Notes: generated by a model not told the origin, from the letters alone. Shown: positions 49,338-59,461, numbered from the stretch's first letter. The stretch: DNA of 64,000 nt from an uncultured Clostridia bacterium (GCA_947630835.1 CANRIZ010000002.1:48308-112307), one strand, 5' to 3'. Made by a program: numbers and translations.

Positions 49338-52300
49338 TCAGAATAACGACAACTGCGGCGACTCGGGAAGATTTCCGAAAGCTCCGCATTCCCTTAAAAG
49401 CTCGATAACGGCTCTTCCCGCTTTTGCTCTTTGTGCAAATTCCTCTATGGAATCGAACCCGCCGTTGCCGTCGTCCCTTGCGTTTGCAAGAGGAATTGCC
49501 GCATTTTCGCCTATACCCGACAGAGCGGTAAACGGCATACGGATTTTTCCGTCCTCTATTATATATTCCTTGGCCTTTGATTTATAGATGTCAACAGGCA
49601 GCAGTTCAACATTCCGCGCCATCATTTCGTTTACCACCTGCAACGCGGTGTACTGGTCTTTGTCCTTTGCGCTCGCCGTTTTATCACGCATTTTATAGTC
49701 GATTTCTCTCATCTTTTCCCTGACGGCGCTTCGTCCCTTAACAACGGTGGCAGCGTCCAAATCGCCGCCGCGCACGGTAAGAAAGGCCGTGTAATATTCC
49801 AGAGGCTTGTATATTTTGTACCAGCCGAGCCTCAAAGCCGCAATTACATATGCGGCGGCATGCGCCTTGGGGAACATATATTTTATCTTGCGGCAGGAAT
49901 CCATATACCATTCGGGTACGTTGCACGCGCGCATAGCCTCCTCCGCACCCTCGGGGAAACCGTTTTTTGCAACCTTGCCTTTACGGGTAAGCTCCATTAT
50001 TTTAAAGGCAAGACTCGGTTCAAGACCTGCGTGCATAAGGTAAATCATAATGCTGTCACGAGTGCCTATAACCGAAGAAATTGTACAAGTGCCGTTATGT
50101 ATAAGGTCCTGAGCGTTGCCGTTCCAAACGTCTGTACCGTGCGAAAGCCCGGAAATCTGGAGCAGGTCGGAAAAGGTTTTCGGCTGCGCTTCAAGGAGCA
50201 TTTGACGCACAAACGGAGTACCCATTTCGGGTATTGACAAGGTACCCGTTTCGCAGTCGATATCCTCGGCGGTTACGCCGAGAGCCTCGGGACTCGTGCA
50301 AAGGCTTACAATTTTCGGATCGCACACATCCACTTCCATTACGGGTATACCCGTTAAATCTTCAAGGTGCTTATAAAGCGTCGGAACATCGTGGCCGAGA
50401 ATATCAAGCTTCAATATGGTATCGTGCAGGGAATTGAAGTCAAAGTGCGTTGTTTCCATATCGCTTGAAATATCGTCGGCGGGGTACTGAACGGGTGTAA
50501 AATCGTAAACGTCGTACAAATTCGGCACAACAACCATACCGCCGGGATGCTGTCCGGTAGTTCTCTTGACGCCCGTAACGCCCCTTGTGAGCCTGTCCTC
50601 CTCGGCCCTGGATACGTGCTTGTTTTTGCTTTCAAGATATTTTTTTACAAAGCCGTAAGCGGTTTTGTCCGCAACAGAAGCGGTAGTTCCCGCCTTAAAG
50701 ACGTGGCTTTTGCCGAAAAGCTCCTCGGTATATCTGTGAGCTTTGCCCTGATATTCGCCCGAAAAGTTAAGGTCAATATCGGGCGCCTTGTCGCCGTGGA
50801 AGCCGAGGAAGGTTTCAAACGGTATTTCGTGGCCGTCTCTTACAAGAGGCGTGCCGCATTCCGGGCAGTTTTTCGGCGGCATATCGAAGCCCGAGCCGTA
50901 TTCCCCGTTCTCGAAAAATTCGGAGTACCTGCATTTTGGGCACCTGTAATGCGGGGCAAGGGGATTTACCTCCGATATTCCCGCCATGGTTGCCACAAAC
51001 GACGAGCCTACCGAACCTCTTGAGCCTACAAGATAGCCGTGAGCTACGGAATCCCATACAAGCTTCTGCGCTATTATGTAAAGCACCGCATAACCGTTTT
51101 TGATAATGGAATCAAGCTCTTTTGTAAGCCTGTCGGAAACGATTTTCGGTATAACGCCGTCCTTTTCGTACCATTCCTTTGCCTTATTCCAGCAAATTTC
51201 CTTAAGCTGTTCCTCGCTGCCCTCGATAGACGGCTGATACGTTCCGTCCGGAAATGGCTTTATAATATCGATTTTATCCGCAATTTTGTTTGGATTGGTT
51301 ATAACCACCTCTTTTGCGGTCTCCTCGCCGAGATAGGCAAATTCCGCAAGCATTTCGTCGGTGGTTTTAAAGTAAAGCGGCGCTTGATTGTCTGCGTCGT
51401 CGTAGCCCTGCCCCGCCATAAGTATCGCCCTGTACTGCGCGTCCTCCGGGTCAAGGAAATGCACGTCGCCGGTTGCCGCAACGGGCTTGCCGAGCTTATC
51501 GGCTATGGCTATAATTTTTCTGTTTATATTTTCAATATCTTCTATACTGTTGATTTCATCGTAAATCTTGTTTCTCTCCGGATTTTTCGAGGTGGGGTCC
51601 GAATGTGCGGCAATCATAAATTTGTTGTTGCCGTCGGGCTGAATTTCGAGATAGTCGTAGAAAGAGGCTATTCTCATTATCTCCCCCTCCGGCAATTTTT
51701 TGAGTATCGCCCTGTAAAGCTCTCCGGCTTCACAGGCAGAGCCGATAATCAAACCCTCTCTGTGCTTTATAATTTCCGATTTTAACATTCTCGGTCTTTT
51801 GTAATAGTGGTTTACGTTTGAATCCGAAACCAGCTTATAAAGGTTTTTCAAACCCGTCGAGTTTTTAACAAGTATGATTTGGTGATACGAGGGAAGCTGT
51901 TTAAAATCAAGCTCCGGTTGGCTCATATCGTCAACGAAGTATCCCTCTACGCCGTAAATTATTTTGATTTTGCCCCCTGCGGCGTTTGCCGCCTCCGGGA
52001 AGCCCTGAACGCAGCCGTGGTCGGTAATCGCCACAGCCTTATGCCCCCATTTGACGGCTCTCTTGACAAGCTCGGCGGGCGCGGTCATACCGTCAAGCTG
52101 GGACATATTTGTATGTAAATGCAGTTCCACCCTTTTTTCGGGAGCGTTATCCTCTTTTTCCACCGGCTCTACAAGGCAGATGTTTTTGGGTTTTATGATT
52201 GTTTCTTTTCTGTAATCGTCGTAATCCATTACGCCCGAAACCGTAACATATTTACCGTCGGTAAGGGAAGAAACAAGCTTCTCGGAATGCTCGTTTCTTA

Positions 52301-53147
52301 CAAACATAACGGCGGTAACGGAACCGGTATTGTCGGTAATGTTAAAGTTGAAAATTATTTTATCCTTATTTTTAAGCGGCTTGTAATCGACCCCGAAAAC
52401 ACGTCCCCAAATGCAGGTAAAATCCTCGTTTTCGTTAATATCGCAAATTTTTTCGGGCTGAGTTTTAATTTTGCTGCCGTAAACCAATTTAAGACTGCCG
52501 ACGTAATAGGGAAAATCGCCGTTGTCCGTTTCCTCGCCGTCGAAATTTTGAAAAACGCCGAAATCCTTTTCGGGAGGCGGCTCGGGTCTTGACGCTTCTA
52601 TAGCCTCGAAAATCTCCGAGTCGATTTTTCTTTGAATTTCATCGAGCGAATCCCTTACGGCCTGCTGTTTTTGAATAATATTAACCTTTATTGCGGTGTT
52701 GAACCTTGATTTTATCAAATTTTCCGCAATTTTCTCGCAGCCCTCGGAGGATAAAATATCCTTGCCCGCTCCTTTTAAAATGATATTGAGCCGCTTTTCT
52801 CCGTCGCTTTCGCCGTATTCAAAAATGCTGCCGTCCAAAAAGCCGTTAGCCGCAACCACCTTGCTTTTAATAAGCTTTATAAGCTCGCCGTCGTATTTAT
52901 TTGTAAGCAGAGAGGGCGCAAAAACGGGATTGATTTCAAACCTCGAAACGCCCGTTTCGGATTCCACGGTCTGCGATATGATTTTTAAGGTTTCTTCTTT
53001 TAAAAGTATGGGGAATTCAATATCGGCGCCGGCGCTGTTGTCCTGCCGTGAAACGTACAGCTTCAGCACCCTTGCGCCGCTTAACGCTCTGTCGTATTTT
53101 TCAAGCCTGCTCCTGCACGGGGCAAACAAATCGTAAAATCCATTCAT
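49338..53147 (-). CDS. polC: DNA polymerase III PolC-type catalytic subunit lacking the internal exonuclease domain
   Basis: This is the main replicative polymerase of low-GC Gram-positives. The 1269-residue order is: N-terminal domain (1-230), OB fold (about 240-330), PHP domain start (VELHLHTNMSQLDGM, 340), PHP continuation, catalytic region with YLVGSRGSVGSSF, zinc site CPKC/CPEC (736-764), APDIDLNFSGEYQ (catalytic Asp residues, 789-791), GQHPGGMVVVP and LDILGHD. Bacillus PolC has about 1437 residues because a DnaQ-type 3'-5' exonuclease is inserted in the PHP domain. Here EGYFVDDM (401-408) runs through a 12-residue link into HQIILVKNSTGLKNLY, so the exonuclease is absent with the frame intact. 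Confidence 0.96.
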   Translation of the reverse strand: MNGFYDLFAPCRSRLEKYDRALSGARVLKLYVSRQDNSAGADIEFPILLKEETLKIISQTVESETGVSRFEINPVFAPSLLTNKYDGELIKLIKSKVVAANGFLDGSIFEYGESDGEKRLNIILKGAGKDILSSEGCEKIAENLIKSRFNTAIKVNIIQKQQAVRDSLDEIQRKIDSEIFEAIEASRPEPPPEKDFGVFQNFDGEETDNGDFPYYVGSLKLVYGSKIKTQPEKICDINENEDFTCIWGRVFGVDYKPLKNKDKIIFNFNITDNTGSVTAVMFVRNEHSEKLVSSLTDGKYVTVSGVMDYDDYRKETIIKPKNICLVEPVEKEDNAPEKRVELHLHTNMSQLDGMTAPAELVKRAVKWGHKAVAITDHGCVQGFPEAANAAGGKIKIIYGVEGYFVDDMSQPELDFKQLPSYHQIILVKNSTGLKNLYKLVSDSNVNHYYKRPRMLKSEIIKHREGLIIGSACEAGELYRAILKKLPEGEIMRIASFYDYLEIQPDGNNKFMIAAHSDPTSKNPERNKIYDEINSIEDIENINRKIIAIADKLGKPVAATGDVHFLDPEDAQYRAILMAGQGYDDADNQAPLYFKTTDEMLAEFAYLGEETAKEVVITNPNKIADKIDIIKPFPDGTYQPSIEGSEEQLKEICWNKAKEWYEKDGVIPKIVSDRLTKELDSIIKNGYAVLYIIAQKLVWDSVAHGYLVGSRGSVGSSFVATMAGISEVNPLAPHYRCPKCRYSEFFENGEYGSGFDMPPKNCPECGTPLVRDGHEIPFETFLGFHGDKAPDIDLNFSGEYQGKAHRYTEELFGKSHVFKAGTTASVADKTAYGFVKKYLESKNKHVSRAEEDRLTRGVTGVKRTTGQHPGGMVVVPNLYDVYDFTPVQYPADDISSDMETTHFDFNSLHDTILKLDILGHDVPTLYKHLEDLTGIPVMEVDVCDPKIVSLCTSPEALGVTAEDIDCETGTLSIPEMGTPFVRQMLLEAQPKTFSDLLQISGLSHGTDVWNGNAQDLIHNGTCTISSVIGTRDSIMIYLMHAGLEPSLAFKIMELTRKGKVAKNGFPEGAEEAMRACNVPEWYMDSCRKIKYMFPKAHAAAYVIAALRLGWYKIYKPLEYYTAFLTVRGGDLDAATVVKGRSAVREKMREIDYKMRDKTASAKDKDQYTALQVVNEMMARNVELLPVDIYKSKAKEYIIEDGKIRMPFTALSGIGENAAIPLANARDDGNGGFDSIEEFAQRAKAGRAVIELLRECGAFGNLPESPQLSLF

Positions 53148-53166
53148 ATAAATTCAAAATCCTCGG

Positions 53167-54219
53167 TTATAAAGTTTCTGCCTCTTTAAGTAATTCCTCA
53201 ACTATTTTATCTTCGCTTACTTTCCTGAGTATCTCGCCGTGCTTAAAAATTATTCCGCAGCCGTCGCCGCCCGCAACGCCTATATCCGCCTCTTTTGCCT
53301 CGCCCGGACCGTTTACGGCGCAGCCCATAACCGCAACGGTAATCGGCTTTTTTACGGCGCTTAATTCCTTTTCCACCTTTTCGGCAAGCCCGATAAGGTC
53401 AATTTTCGTTCTGCCGCAGGTAGGGCATGAAACTATGTACGGGCAATCCTTTTTTATTCCGACAGCCTTTAAAATATCAAAGCCTGCGCTTATCTCCTCA
53501 ACGGGGTCGGCAGTCAGCGAAACGCGTATGGTATCGCCTATGCCGTCAAGCAGCAAAGAGCCTATTCCCACGGCGGATTTAACCATACCCATACGCCTTG
53601 TGCCCGCCTCGGTAACTCCCAAATGAAGCGGATAATCGCACATATCGGCAAGGAGCCTGTATGCTTCGGTCATAGTTTGAACGTTTGATGATTTTATTGA
53701 AATTACAATATCGTAAAAATCAAATTTTTCCAACAAAGCCGCATGTCTTAAGGCGCTCTCGCAAAGCGCCTGCGGGGTAACGCCGCCGTGCTTTGCAAGT
53801 ATATCCTTTTCAAGAGAACCCGAATTTACGCCTATTCTTATCGGTATATTGTGAAGCCTGCAAGCGTCGGTAACCGCCTTAATCCTGTCGTCCGAGCCTA
53901 TGTTGCCGGGGTTTATTCTTATTTTGTCAACGCCCGCCTCGACGCTTTCAAGGGCGCACCTGTAATCAAAATGAATGTCTGCGACAACAGGTATGGAAAC
54001 CGCATTTTTTACCGCATAAAGAGTCTTTACCGCTTCCCTGTTCGGAACCGTGAGTCTTACTATCTCGCAGCCCGCCTTTTCAAGCTCGAGCGCCTGTTTT
54101 ACGTTGCCCTCGACATTTTCCGCCGGGACGTTAAGCATTGACTGCACGGTTATTTTACTTCCCGAGCCTATCTCGACGTTTCCCGCCTTTACGGTTCTCG
54201 TCTTTCTCCTGTTTATCAT
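53167..54219 (-). CDS. ispG: (E)-4-hydroxy-3-methylbut-2-enyl-diphosphate synthase
   Basis: IspG (GcpE) is the 4Fe-4S enzyme of the MEP isoprenoid pathway, converting MEcPP to HMBPP. The 350-residue protein is of the short bacterial type. Motifs: SKITVQSMLN near the N terminus, VVADIHFDYRCAL, KIRINPGNIG, IRIGVNSGSLE and LGVTEAGTRRMG. The cluster ligands are in SCPTCGRTKIDL and GCAVNGPGEAKEADIGVAGG. It is in one operon with dxr, another enzyme of the pathway. Confidence 0.97.
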   Translation of the reverse strand: MINRRKTRTVKAGNVEIGSGSKITVQSMLNVPAENVEGNVKQALELEKAGCEIVRLTVPNREAVKTLYAVKNAVSIPVVADIHFDYRCALESVEAGVDKIRINPGNIGSDDRIKAVTDACRLHNIPIRIGVNSGSLEKDILAKHGGVTPQALCESALRHAALLEKFDFYDIVISIKSSNVQTMTEAYRLLADMCDYPLHLGVTEAGTRRMGMVKSAVGIGSLLLDGIGDTIRVSLTADPVEEISAGFDILKAVGIKKDCPYIVSCPTCGRTKIDLIGLAEKVEKELSAVKKPITVAVMGCAVNGPGEAKEADIGVAGGDGCGIIFKHGEILRKVSEDKIVEELLKEAETL

Positions 54220-54236
54220 ACCTTTGCCCTCTTAAA

Positions 54237-55325
54237 TCAAGTTTTGACTATCCTGACAATATCGTTGAACGTTACAAACACCATAAGGAGCAGTAAAAGC
54301 GCAAGTCCGGCGGCATGTATATAGCCCTCGTACTTTGGGTTTACGGGTTTTCTTCTTACAGCCTCGATAACGAGGAACAAAAGCCTTCCGCCGTCAAGCG
54401 CCGGAATAGGCAAAAGGTTTGCAACGCCGATGTTTATTGTGATAAGAGCCATAATCAACAGCAAGGTATCCGCCCTGCCGCTGTCTGCCGCGTCCTGAGT
54501 TACGTCGGCAATAATATCCACCGTTCCCACGGGACCCGAAAGCTCCGAAACGCCGTACCTGCCCGTTACAATATCAAAAAGACTCAGCCAAACCATACGG
54601 GCTATGGAGGCAGACTGCGTAAACGAATTTACAAATACGTTCTTAAAGCCCGCAGGCTCGCCGACTATTGTAAAATCGTAAATTATCATATTTATTCCGT
54701 TTACCTCTTCGGTCTTGAACTTAACGTTGTCAAGCGCAACCTTTTCGCCGCCGCGCTCAACCACAAAGTCAAAAACGCCGTCCTCGCTTCTTGTCATAAG
54801 GAAGCTTAAATCTCTTTCCGACCAAACGGAGTGGCCGTCTATTTTAACTATTTTGTCGTTCTTTTTAAGGCCGTAATCACAGCTTACCGCAGTATCGTAA
54901 AATTCGTTTACCCTGTTTGTGCCAATTAAATCGCCCGAGGTCGAGAGCATAATCGCAACTATTACAAGCCCGAGAACCAGGTTCATAAAAGCGCCCGCGG
55001 CAACAATAATCATCTTTTGCCAAACCGGTTTTTTATTGAACGCTCCCTCGGCGTCGCTTTCCTCATCCTCGCCCTCCATACTGACGTAGCCGCCTATGGG
55101 CAGCGCCCTGAGCGAATAAAGGGTTTCTCCCCTTTGCCTTTTGAAAACGGCGGGACCCATACCTATTGAAAATTCGTTGACCTTTACTTTAAAAAGCTTG
55201 GCGGTGGCAAAGTGGCCGAATTCGTGAATTATAATAATTACTCCGAAGAACAGTATAGCTATCGCTACAGTCCAAACCTTTGACCAAATCCCCGACGCAG
55301 TTATTGCTAAAAGTATAAAAATCAC
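54237..55325 (-). CDS. rseP: Site-2 protease RseP/RasP
   Basis: The 362-residue intramembrane zinc protease cleaves transmembrane segments of anti-sigma factors and signal-peptide remnants. It has HEFGHF (zinc His and catalytic Glu) in the first hydrophobic segment, LRALPIGGYVSMEGED, a PDZ domain (about 155-225) and the third zinc ligand in NLLPIPALDGGRLLF. It starts at a GTG overlapping the dxr stop (GTGA). The start has little ribosome binding sequence of its own, so coupling to dxr translation is likely. Confidence 0.95.
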   Translation of the reverse strand: MIFILLAITASGIWSKVWTVAIAILFFGVIIIIHEFGHFATAKLFKVKVNEFSIGMGPAVFKRQRGETLYSLRALPIGGYVSMEGEDEESDAEGAFNKKPVWQKMIIVAAGAFMNLVLGLVIVAIMLSTSGDLIGTNRVNEFYDTAVSCDYGLKKNDKIVKIDGHSVWSERDLSFLMTRSEDGVFDFVVERGGEKVALDNVKFKTEEVNGINMIIYDFTIVGEPAGFKNVFVNSFTQSASIARMVWLSLFDIVTGRYGVSELSGPVGTVDIIADVTQDAADSGRADTLLLIMALITINIGVANLLPIPALDGGRLLFLVIEAVRRKPVNPKYEGYIHAAGLALLLLLMVFVTFNDIVRIVKT

Positions 55326-56464
55326 CTCATAACGTATTCTCTGGCAAATCTGTCAACCTCCATGACGTCATCAAAAGTATATTCGTCACGGTATGCCGTA
55401 CATTCCAAAACTTCCTCTACCTTTTCCGCTATATCCAAAAAGCCTATTTTCCCCTGCCTGAACATTAAATTTGCCTGTTCGTTCGCGGAATTGACAGCCG
55501 CAGTACACAGTCCACCTTTATTAATGGCATTTTTACATATGTTTATACACTTAAAGGTATCGTAATCCGGTTCAAAGAAGCTGAGCCTGCCTATTTGAGA
55601 AAGGCTCAGCTCGCCTGCCGGAGATTCAAACCTTTCGGGATAGGTTAAAGCGTATTGTATGGGTATTCTCATATCGGGAAGACCTAACTGAGCTATAACG
55701 GAATTGTCGTCGTATTCAACGGCGGAATGAACTATGCTCTCCCTGTGTACGACGATTTCTATATCCTCGGGCTTTACCGAAAAAAGCCAAACCGCCTCTA
55801 TAAGCTCCAAGCCCTTGTTCATCATTGTGGCGGAATCTATGGTTATTTTTGCGCCCATAGACCAGTTGGGGTGCTTGAGAGCGTTTTCGACGGTGACGTT
55901 TTTAAGCTCCTGCGCGGTTTTGCCGAAAAACGGGCCTCCCGAAGCCGTGAGTATTATTTTTTTAAGCGCCCTGTTTGAAGGCTTGCCCTGAAGGCATTGG
56001 AATATTGCCGAATGTTCGGAATCCACGGGAAGAATTTGCACGCCGTTTTTTTCGGCCTCCGCCATAACGAGCTTGCCGCCCGCTACAAGGGTTTCCTTGT
56101 TGGCAAGCGCAATTTTCTTCTTCGCCCTTATCGCCTCGAGGGTGGGTTTTAATCCCGCCATACCGACTATTGAATTCAACACGGTATCCGCGCCGCTTAA
56201 AACGGCGCACTCGCAAACTCCCTCAACGCCCGAAAGCACCTTAATATCGGTATCGGCAAGCCTTGTTTTAAGCTCCCGAGCCGCTTTTTCATCGACTAAG
56301 GCGACAACCTCGGGATTAAATTCCCTTGCCTGATTTTCCATTTCCTTTTCGCTCGAATAAGCGGTCAAAGCCTTGACGCCGTAACCGCATTTTCGGCAAA
56401 CGTCAAGACTTTGCTTACCTATTGAACCTGTTGAGCCTAATATAGCCAAGCTTTTCGCAGACAT
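55322..56464 (-). CDS. dxr: 1-deoxy-D-xylulose 5-phosphate reductoisomerase
   Basis: Dxr (IspC) makes MEP from DXP with NADPH, the committed step of the MEP pathway. The 380-residue protein has the NADPH loop LGSTGSIGKQSLDV, then ALANKETLVAGG, the catalytic loop LPVDSEHSAIFQCLQG, and the metal and substrate region TASGGPFFG with HPNWSMGAKITIDSATMMNKGLELIEA, plus HRESIVHSAVEYDD. It starts on a TGATG overlap with cdsA and is followed by rseP, a common Gram-positive arrangement. Confidence 0.97.
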   Translation of the reverse strand: MSAKSLAILGSTGSIGKQSLDVCRKCGYGVKALTAYSSEKEMENQAREFNPEVVALVDEKAARELKTRLADTDIKVLSGVEGVCECAVLSGADTVLNSIVGMAGLKPTLEAIRAKKKIALANKETLVAGGKLVMAEAEKNGVQILPVDSEHSAIFQCLQGKPSNRALKKIILTASGGPFFGKTAQELKNVTVENALKHPNWSMGAKITIDSATMMNKGLELIEAVWLFSVKPEDIEIVVHRESIVHSAVEYDDNSVIAQLGLPDMRIPIQYALTYPERFESPAGELSLSQIGRLSFFEPDYDTFKCINICKNAINKGGLCTAAVNSANEQANLMFRQGKIGFLDIAEKVEEVLECTAYRDEYTFDDVMEVDRFAREYVMR

Positions 56465-57348
56465 CAGAACTTCACTCCGAAAATATTTATAATTGCGTAA
56501 AATCCGAGCAGGACGAATATTTCGCTGTCAAAGCGGTCCATAATTCCGCCGTGGCCCGGCACAAGGTTTGAAAAGTCCTTTATTCCCATATTCCTTTTAA
56601 GCGCCGAGAAGGCGAGATCGCCGAACATTCCCAAAACCGAAAGCACGGCGGAAACCAGGATTACTTCGAAGTATCTCTTGTGCGGCTCGGGGAATACCAA
56701 AAAATCAAAGACGGCATACAGTATAACCGCGCTGAGTACCCCGCCTATCACCCCGCCGACAGCGCCTTCGACGGTCTTTTTGGGGCTGATTTTGGGGCAG
56801 AGCTTATGCTTTCCGAAAAAGCTGCCCGTAAAATAAGCGAAGGTGTCCGTAAGCCATGAGCAGAACATTACATAAAGTATAAGAAACAGCCCGTGCGCCT
56901 TTGTGTACCCCTCGTCGGGATAAATTATATCAATCTCATTGCAGTAAAGATAAACCGATACCGCAAACGGTATTGCAAGCGACGAAAGCGTTACCGCCGA
57001 AGCCTTTTCAAAGGTGACCTCCTCAAAATCAAAGAGGGCGAATATGTAAACGAGCAATCCGAACAGCAGAACGAAGCATACCGGATTTAACGAAAGACCG
57101 ATTTTTGCGCCCAACTGCGCTATAGGCTCTCTGAGCCAAAAGCTTATCGGAATACAAACGCTTGAAAGCGCCGTCAATATATTAAGCGGAAGTTTTTTTA
57201 TTTTAAGCGCATGGTTTATTTCATACGTCGACATCAGGCTTACAACCGCCACCGCAATCGGCAGCAGCCACGGCGTAATATTCCTAAATGCCACCACGGT
57301 AATGCCGGCAATCGCGCATAAAATTCCCGCTATAACTTTTTTCTTCAT
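56464..57348 (-). CDS. cdsA: Phosphatidate cytidylyltransferase
   Basis: CdsA makes CDP-diacylglycerol from phosphatidic acid and CTP, the branch point of phospholipid synthesis. The 294-residue polytopic membrane protein has around eight hydrophobic segments. The C-terminal signature is DTFAYFTGSFFGKHKLCPKISPKKTVEGAVGG and GDLAFSALKRNMGIKDFSNLVPGHGGIMDRFDS. It lies between uppS and dxr and overlaps dxr by one base. Confidence 0.96.
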   Translation of the reverse strand: MKKKVIAGILCAIAGITVVAFRNITPWLLPIAVAVVSLMSTYEINHALKIKKLPLNILTALSSVCIPISFWLREPIAQLGAKIGLSLNPVCFVLLFGLLVYIFALFDFEEVTFEKASAVTLSSLAIPFAVSVYLYCNEIDIIYPDEGYTKAHGLFLILYVMFCSWLTDTFAYFTGSFFGKHKLCPKISPKKTVEGAVGGVIGGVLSAVILYAVFDFLVFPEPHKRYFEVILVSAVLSVLGMFGDLAFSALKRNMGIKDFSNLVPGHGGIMDRFDSEIFVLLGFYAIINIFGVKF

Positions 57349-57366
57349 AACAATTCCCCTTCAACC

Positions 57367-58101
57367 TTAAACTCCGCCGAATCTGCGATTTCTTTTTTCA
57401 AAATTTCTCAAGGCCTCTACCAAATCTTCTTCGGTAAAATCGGGCCAAAGCACATTGGACGACCAAAACTCCGCATATGCCGCCTGCCAAAGAAGAAAGT
57501 TTGACAGCCTTTTTTCCCCGCTGGGTCTGATTATCAAATCGGGGTCGGGCATTCCCGCCGTGTAAAGGCCCCGGGAAATCATATCCTCCGTAATATCGTC
57601 GGGTTTAAGCTTGCCTTTTTTTACAAGCTTGGCTATTAACTTTACGGAATGTACAATTTCTTCCCTGCCGCCGTAATTTACGGCGATATTCAAATACACC
57701 TTGGTTTTGTCCTCGGTGATTTTTTCGCTGTATTTCATCATAGCGAGTATATCCTTGGGAAGCCCCTTTTTACTGCCGATAAAATTAACCTGTATTCCCT
57801 TTTCTTCGTTTTCCGCTTTCCTGTCGTCAAGTTCTTTCAGGTATTCCCTAAAAAGGTTCATTATCGCCGCAACCTCGTCGGGAGGGCGTTTCCAATTCTC
57901 GGTCGAAAAAGCGTAAAAGGTAAGGTATTTAATCCCAAGGTCGCCTGCAAACTCACCGATTTTGCGGAAGGTTTTTGCTCCCTCGATATGTCCCTTATAA
58001 CGAGGCAGACCCCTTTCTTTCGCCCATCTGCCGTTGCCGTCCATAATAAAACCTATATGCTGCGGCAGAACGTCAAAATGCGGTAAATTGTTTAAATCCA
58101 T
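57367..58101 (-). CDS. uppS: Isoprenyl transferase (undecaprenyl diphosphate synthase)
   Basis: UppS builds the C55 lipid carrier used for peptidoglycan. The ATG at 58101 (AGGAG 8 bases upstream) gives 244 residues: MDLNNLPHFDVLPQHIGFIMDGNGRWAKERG, with the catalytic Asp in MDGNGRWAK. Further motifs are GHIEGAKTFRKIGEF, TFYAFSTENWKRP, LNIAVNYGGREEIV and DLIIRPSGEKRLSNFLLWQAAYAEFW. The ORF track adds 21 residues with no family match. Confidence 0.96.
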   Translation of the reverse strand: MDLNNLPHFDVLPQHIGFIMDGNGRWAKERGLPRYKGHIEGAKTFRKIGEFAGDLGIKYLTFYAFSTENWKRPPDEVAAIMNLFREYLKELDDRKAENEEKGIQVNFIGSKKGLPKDILAMMKYSEKITEDKTKVYLNIAVNYGGREEIVHSVKLIAKLVKKGKLKPDDITEDMISRGLYTAGMPDPDLIIRPSGEKRLSNFLLWQAAYAEFWSSNVLWPDFTEEDLVEALRNFEKRNRRFGGV

Positions 58102-58169
58102 AATCCGTACTCCTATGTTCATTCTGAAAAAGCAGAGCCGAAGCCTTGCGGCACAGCTCTGCAAATAAA

Positions 58170-58724
58170 TCAGATTTCCATAATTTCCTTTTCCTTAGCC
58201 GCCGAAAGCTCGTCGGTTTTCTTAACGTATTCATCGGTAAATTTCTGGATTTTCTCTTCGCCGTCGTGCAAATCGTCCTCGGTAATTTCGCTGTCTTTTT
58301 TCATTTTTTTAAGCTTTTCGATAGCGTCCCTGCGGGTTGAACGAATAGATACCTTCGAGTCCTCCGCAAGCTTGCTTACGTCCTTGCAGAGCATTTTTCT
58401 TCTTTCCTCCGTAAGAGGCGGGAAAGTAAGCCTTATAACCTTGCCGTCGTTCATGGGGTTAATTCCTATATCCGACGCCTGAATAGCCTTTTCTATAGGC
58501 TTGATTGTTGAAGCGTCCCAAGGCTGAATAACGAGTATCCTGCCTTCCTGAACGGAAACTGCCGCCATCTGCTGAATGGGCGTGGGCGAGCCGTAGTAAT
58601 CGACCGAAATTTTATCAAGCACAGCGGCGGAAGCTCTGCCGGCTCTCATACCCGCATATTCATGAGAAAGCGCCGCTATTGTTTTTTCCATTTTTTCCTT
58701 TGCCTTATCAAAAACTTCTTGCAT
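58170..58724 (-). CDS. frr: Ribosome recycling factor
   Basis: RRF splits post-termination ribosomes together with EF-G. The 184-residue protein shows the two-domain pattern: MRAGRASAAVLDKISVDYYGSPTPIQQMA, ILVIQPWD, IGINPMNDGKVIRLTFPPLTEERR and VSIRSTRRDAIEKLKKMKKD. AAGGAG precedes the ATG. It sits between pyrH and uppS in the usual order. Confidence 0.98.
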   Translation of the reverse strand: MQEVFDKAKEKMEKTIAALSHEYAGMRAGRASAAVLDKISVDYYGSPTPIQQMAAVSVQEGRILVIQPWDASTIKPIEKAIQASDIGINPMNDGKVIRLTFPPLTEERRKMLCKDVSKLAEDSKVSIRSTRRDAIEKLKKMKKDSEITEDDLHDGEEKIQKFTDEYVKKTDELSAAKEKEIMEI

Positions 58725-58756
58725 AAAAATTTCTCCTTATCCTTTATAGCTTTAAA

Positions 58757-59461
58757 TTATTTAACCAACGTGCCTATATTTTCACCCTTAACCGCCCGCA
58801 AAATATTCTCCGGACAGGAAAGGTTGAATACAAGTATGGGAATATTGTTGTCCCCGCACAGAGAAGCGGCGGTACTGTCCATAACCTTTAATCCCCTGTT
58901 CAAAACCTCCGAGTGCGTAAGGGAATCAAACTTAACTGCGTCGTCAAATTTGTTCGGGTCTTTGTCGTAAACGCCGTCAACATTTGTCGCCTTAAAGATA
59001 ACGTCCGCTCCTATTTCCGCAGCCCGCAAAGCGGCCGTGGTATCGGTTGAAAAGAAGGGGCTTCCCGTTCCGCAGCCGAAAATGACCACTCTGCCCTTTT
59101 CAAGATGTCTTACCGCCTCCGCCTTTACAAAGGGTTCGGCAATTCGGCGCATCTCAATGGCGGTCATTACCCTTGCCTCAACGCCGAGCTGCTCGAGAGA
59201 ATCCTCAAGCGCAAGGGAATTCATAACGGTTGCAAGCATACCGATATTGTCCGCCCTTGTTCTGTCCATATTACCGCTTGAACGTCCCCGCCAGAAATTT
59301 CCGCCGCCTACGACTATACCGATTTCAACGCCCGCTTCGACGCATTTTTTTATAACAGAGCAAACCTCGTTTATAACGTCAAAATCGAATCCGCGTTCGT
59401 TTTTTCCCGCAAGAACCTCTCCGCTGAGCTTCAACAATATTCTTTTATATGCCGCTTCCAT
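58757..59461 (-). CDS. pyrH: UMP kinase
   Basis: PyrH phosphorylates UMP to UDP. The 234-residue protein is of the amino acid kinase fold: [92 protein letters not shown] precedes the ATG. It is the first gene of the long pyrH-to-polC operon, behind a good promoter. Confidence 0.98.
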   Translation of the reverse strand: MEAAYKRILLKLSGEVLAGKNERGFDFDVINEVCSVIKKCVEAGVEIGIVVGGGNFWRGRSSGNMDRTRADNIGMLATVMNSLALEDSLEQLGVEARVMTAIEMRRIAEPFVKAEAVRHLEKGRVVIFGCGTGSPFFSTDTTAALRAAEIGADVIFKATNVDGVYDKDPNKFDDAVKFDSLTHSEVLNRGLKVMDSTAASLCGDNNIPILVFNLSCPENILRAVKGENIGTLVK

